Positions 63,797 to 64,000 of a stretch of DNA of 64,000 nt are shown here, piece after piece. Each line of letters begins with the position of its first letter. Position 1 is the stretch's first letter. The DNA comes from Burkholderia sp. S171 (GTDB lineage: Bacteria > Pseudomonadota > Gammaproteobacteria > Burkholderiales > Burkholderiaceae). Where the stretch lies: contig NZ_LMUF01000048.1 in NCBI RefSeq assembly GCF_009766085.1, positions 263,939 to 327,938 on the forward strand. The letters are read 5' to 3'. The notes below the pieces were generated by a model that saw nothing but the letters and a program-made list of their open reading frames with translations, searched no databases and had not been told where the DNA came from. A program made the position numbers and the translations under genes.

Positions 63797-64000
63797 TCAT
63801 CGTGCCAGATAGAAGTCCAAGGGGATAAGCTCGACGGCCCATCCGCCTTCTTCGCCCAGTGTGGCAGCCGGGTGCATGGACGCGATGCGTAACGCCTCGT
63901 CAAGGCTGTCCGCCTCGATGATGAACAGGCCGCCCACGACTTCCTTCGACTCGGTGTAAGGCCCATCGGTGATGCGCGTCTCTCCAGTGCGCGGGCGAAG
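63797..64000 (-). CDS. YCII-family protein, C-terminal part
   Basis: The frame runs off the right end of the window; 67 residues are visible. ITDGPYTESKEVVGGLFIIEADSLDEALRIASMHPAA is the DGPF/YCII signature of a small ferredoxin-like-fold family often placed near ECF sigma factors. The 5' end lies outside. No function is established. Confidence 0.85.
   Translation of the reverse strand, partial: LRPRTGETRITDGPYTESKEVVGGLFIIEADSLDEALRIASMHPAATLGEEGGWAVELIPLDFYLAR

Overview
The window looks like a chromosomal (or chromid) segment from a Burkholderiaceae bacterium, most likely Paraburkholderia, Caballeronia or Burkholderia. The reasons are the high GC content, the Burkholderia-type porin with its MKKTLIAASLMSVFAISAHAQ leader, the many LysR regulators, the E. 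coli-like iaaA-gsiABCD order, and a transglutaminase/ATP-grasp cluster common in this family. I see no tRNA, rRNA, IS element, phage gene or CRISPR array. The species assignment is inference.

Layout. 1-6.3 kb: the end of a class III CoA-transferase, a crotonase, a LysR gene, a decayed SDR gene, a sigma-54 activator, a LuxR regulator and a 0.8 kb gap with inverted repeats. 6.3-9.1 kb: DMT exporter, TetR remnant, and a LysR gene divergent from a VOC protein. 9.2-18.6 kb: three transglutaminase-fold proteins (one fused to DUF2126), a circularly permuted ATP-grasp/alpha-E protein and a zinc-ribbon metallopeptidase. This is the most enigmatic conserved system here; it is predicted to form or cut amide bonds. 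18.6-26.6 kb: Aer-like chemoreceptor, cupin, GST, TRIC channel, two LysR genes, a DHA2 efflux pump and a small membrane protein.

26.8-36.4 kb: a peptide-scavenging operon with an RpiR regulator, isoaspartyl peptidase, GsiABCD importer, P1 (DmpA-like) aminopeptidase and M55 D-aminopeptidase. It joins one importer to three unrelated hydrolases for unusual peptide bonds. 36.4-41.2 kb: PhzF-like protein, ankyrin protein, oligopeptidase A and an orphan FRG-domain protein. 41.3-45.8 kb: a probable sugar-acid catabolic cluster (mandelate racemase-type dehydratase, LysR, DapA-type lyase, MFS importer). 46.0-50.0 kb: a periplasmic molybdenum hydroxylase with a 2Fe-2S subunit and a triheme cytochrome c. 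50.2-57.0 kb: an NCS1 permease, LysR, M20 deacylase, DUF1028 protein, RidA and a flavin monooxygenase, which looks like an uncharacterised route for a nitrogenous compound. 58.0-59.2 kb: porin with a strong terminator. 59.3-64 kb: SDR/MFS/esterase operon divergent from a TetR gene, then a partial YCII-family gene.

Gene decay recurs: an SDR gene with several frameshifts, a TetR tail with an internal stop, a possible MFS fragment, and an esterase disrupted by one apparent Trp-to-stop change. Several divergent promoters carry clear dyads that are likely operators, and several convergent gene pairs are separated by GC-rich hairpins.
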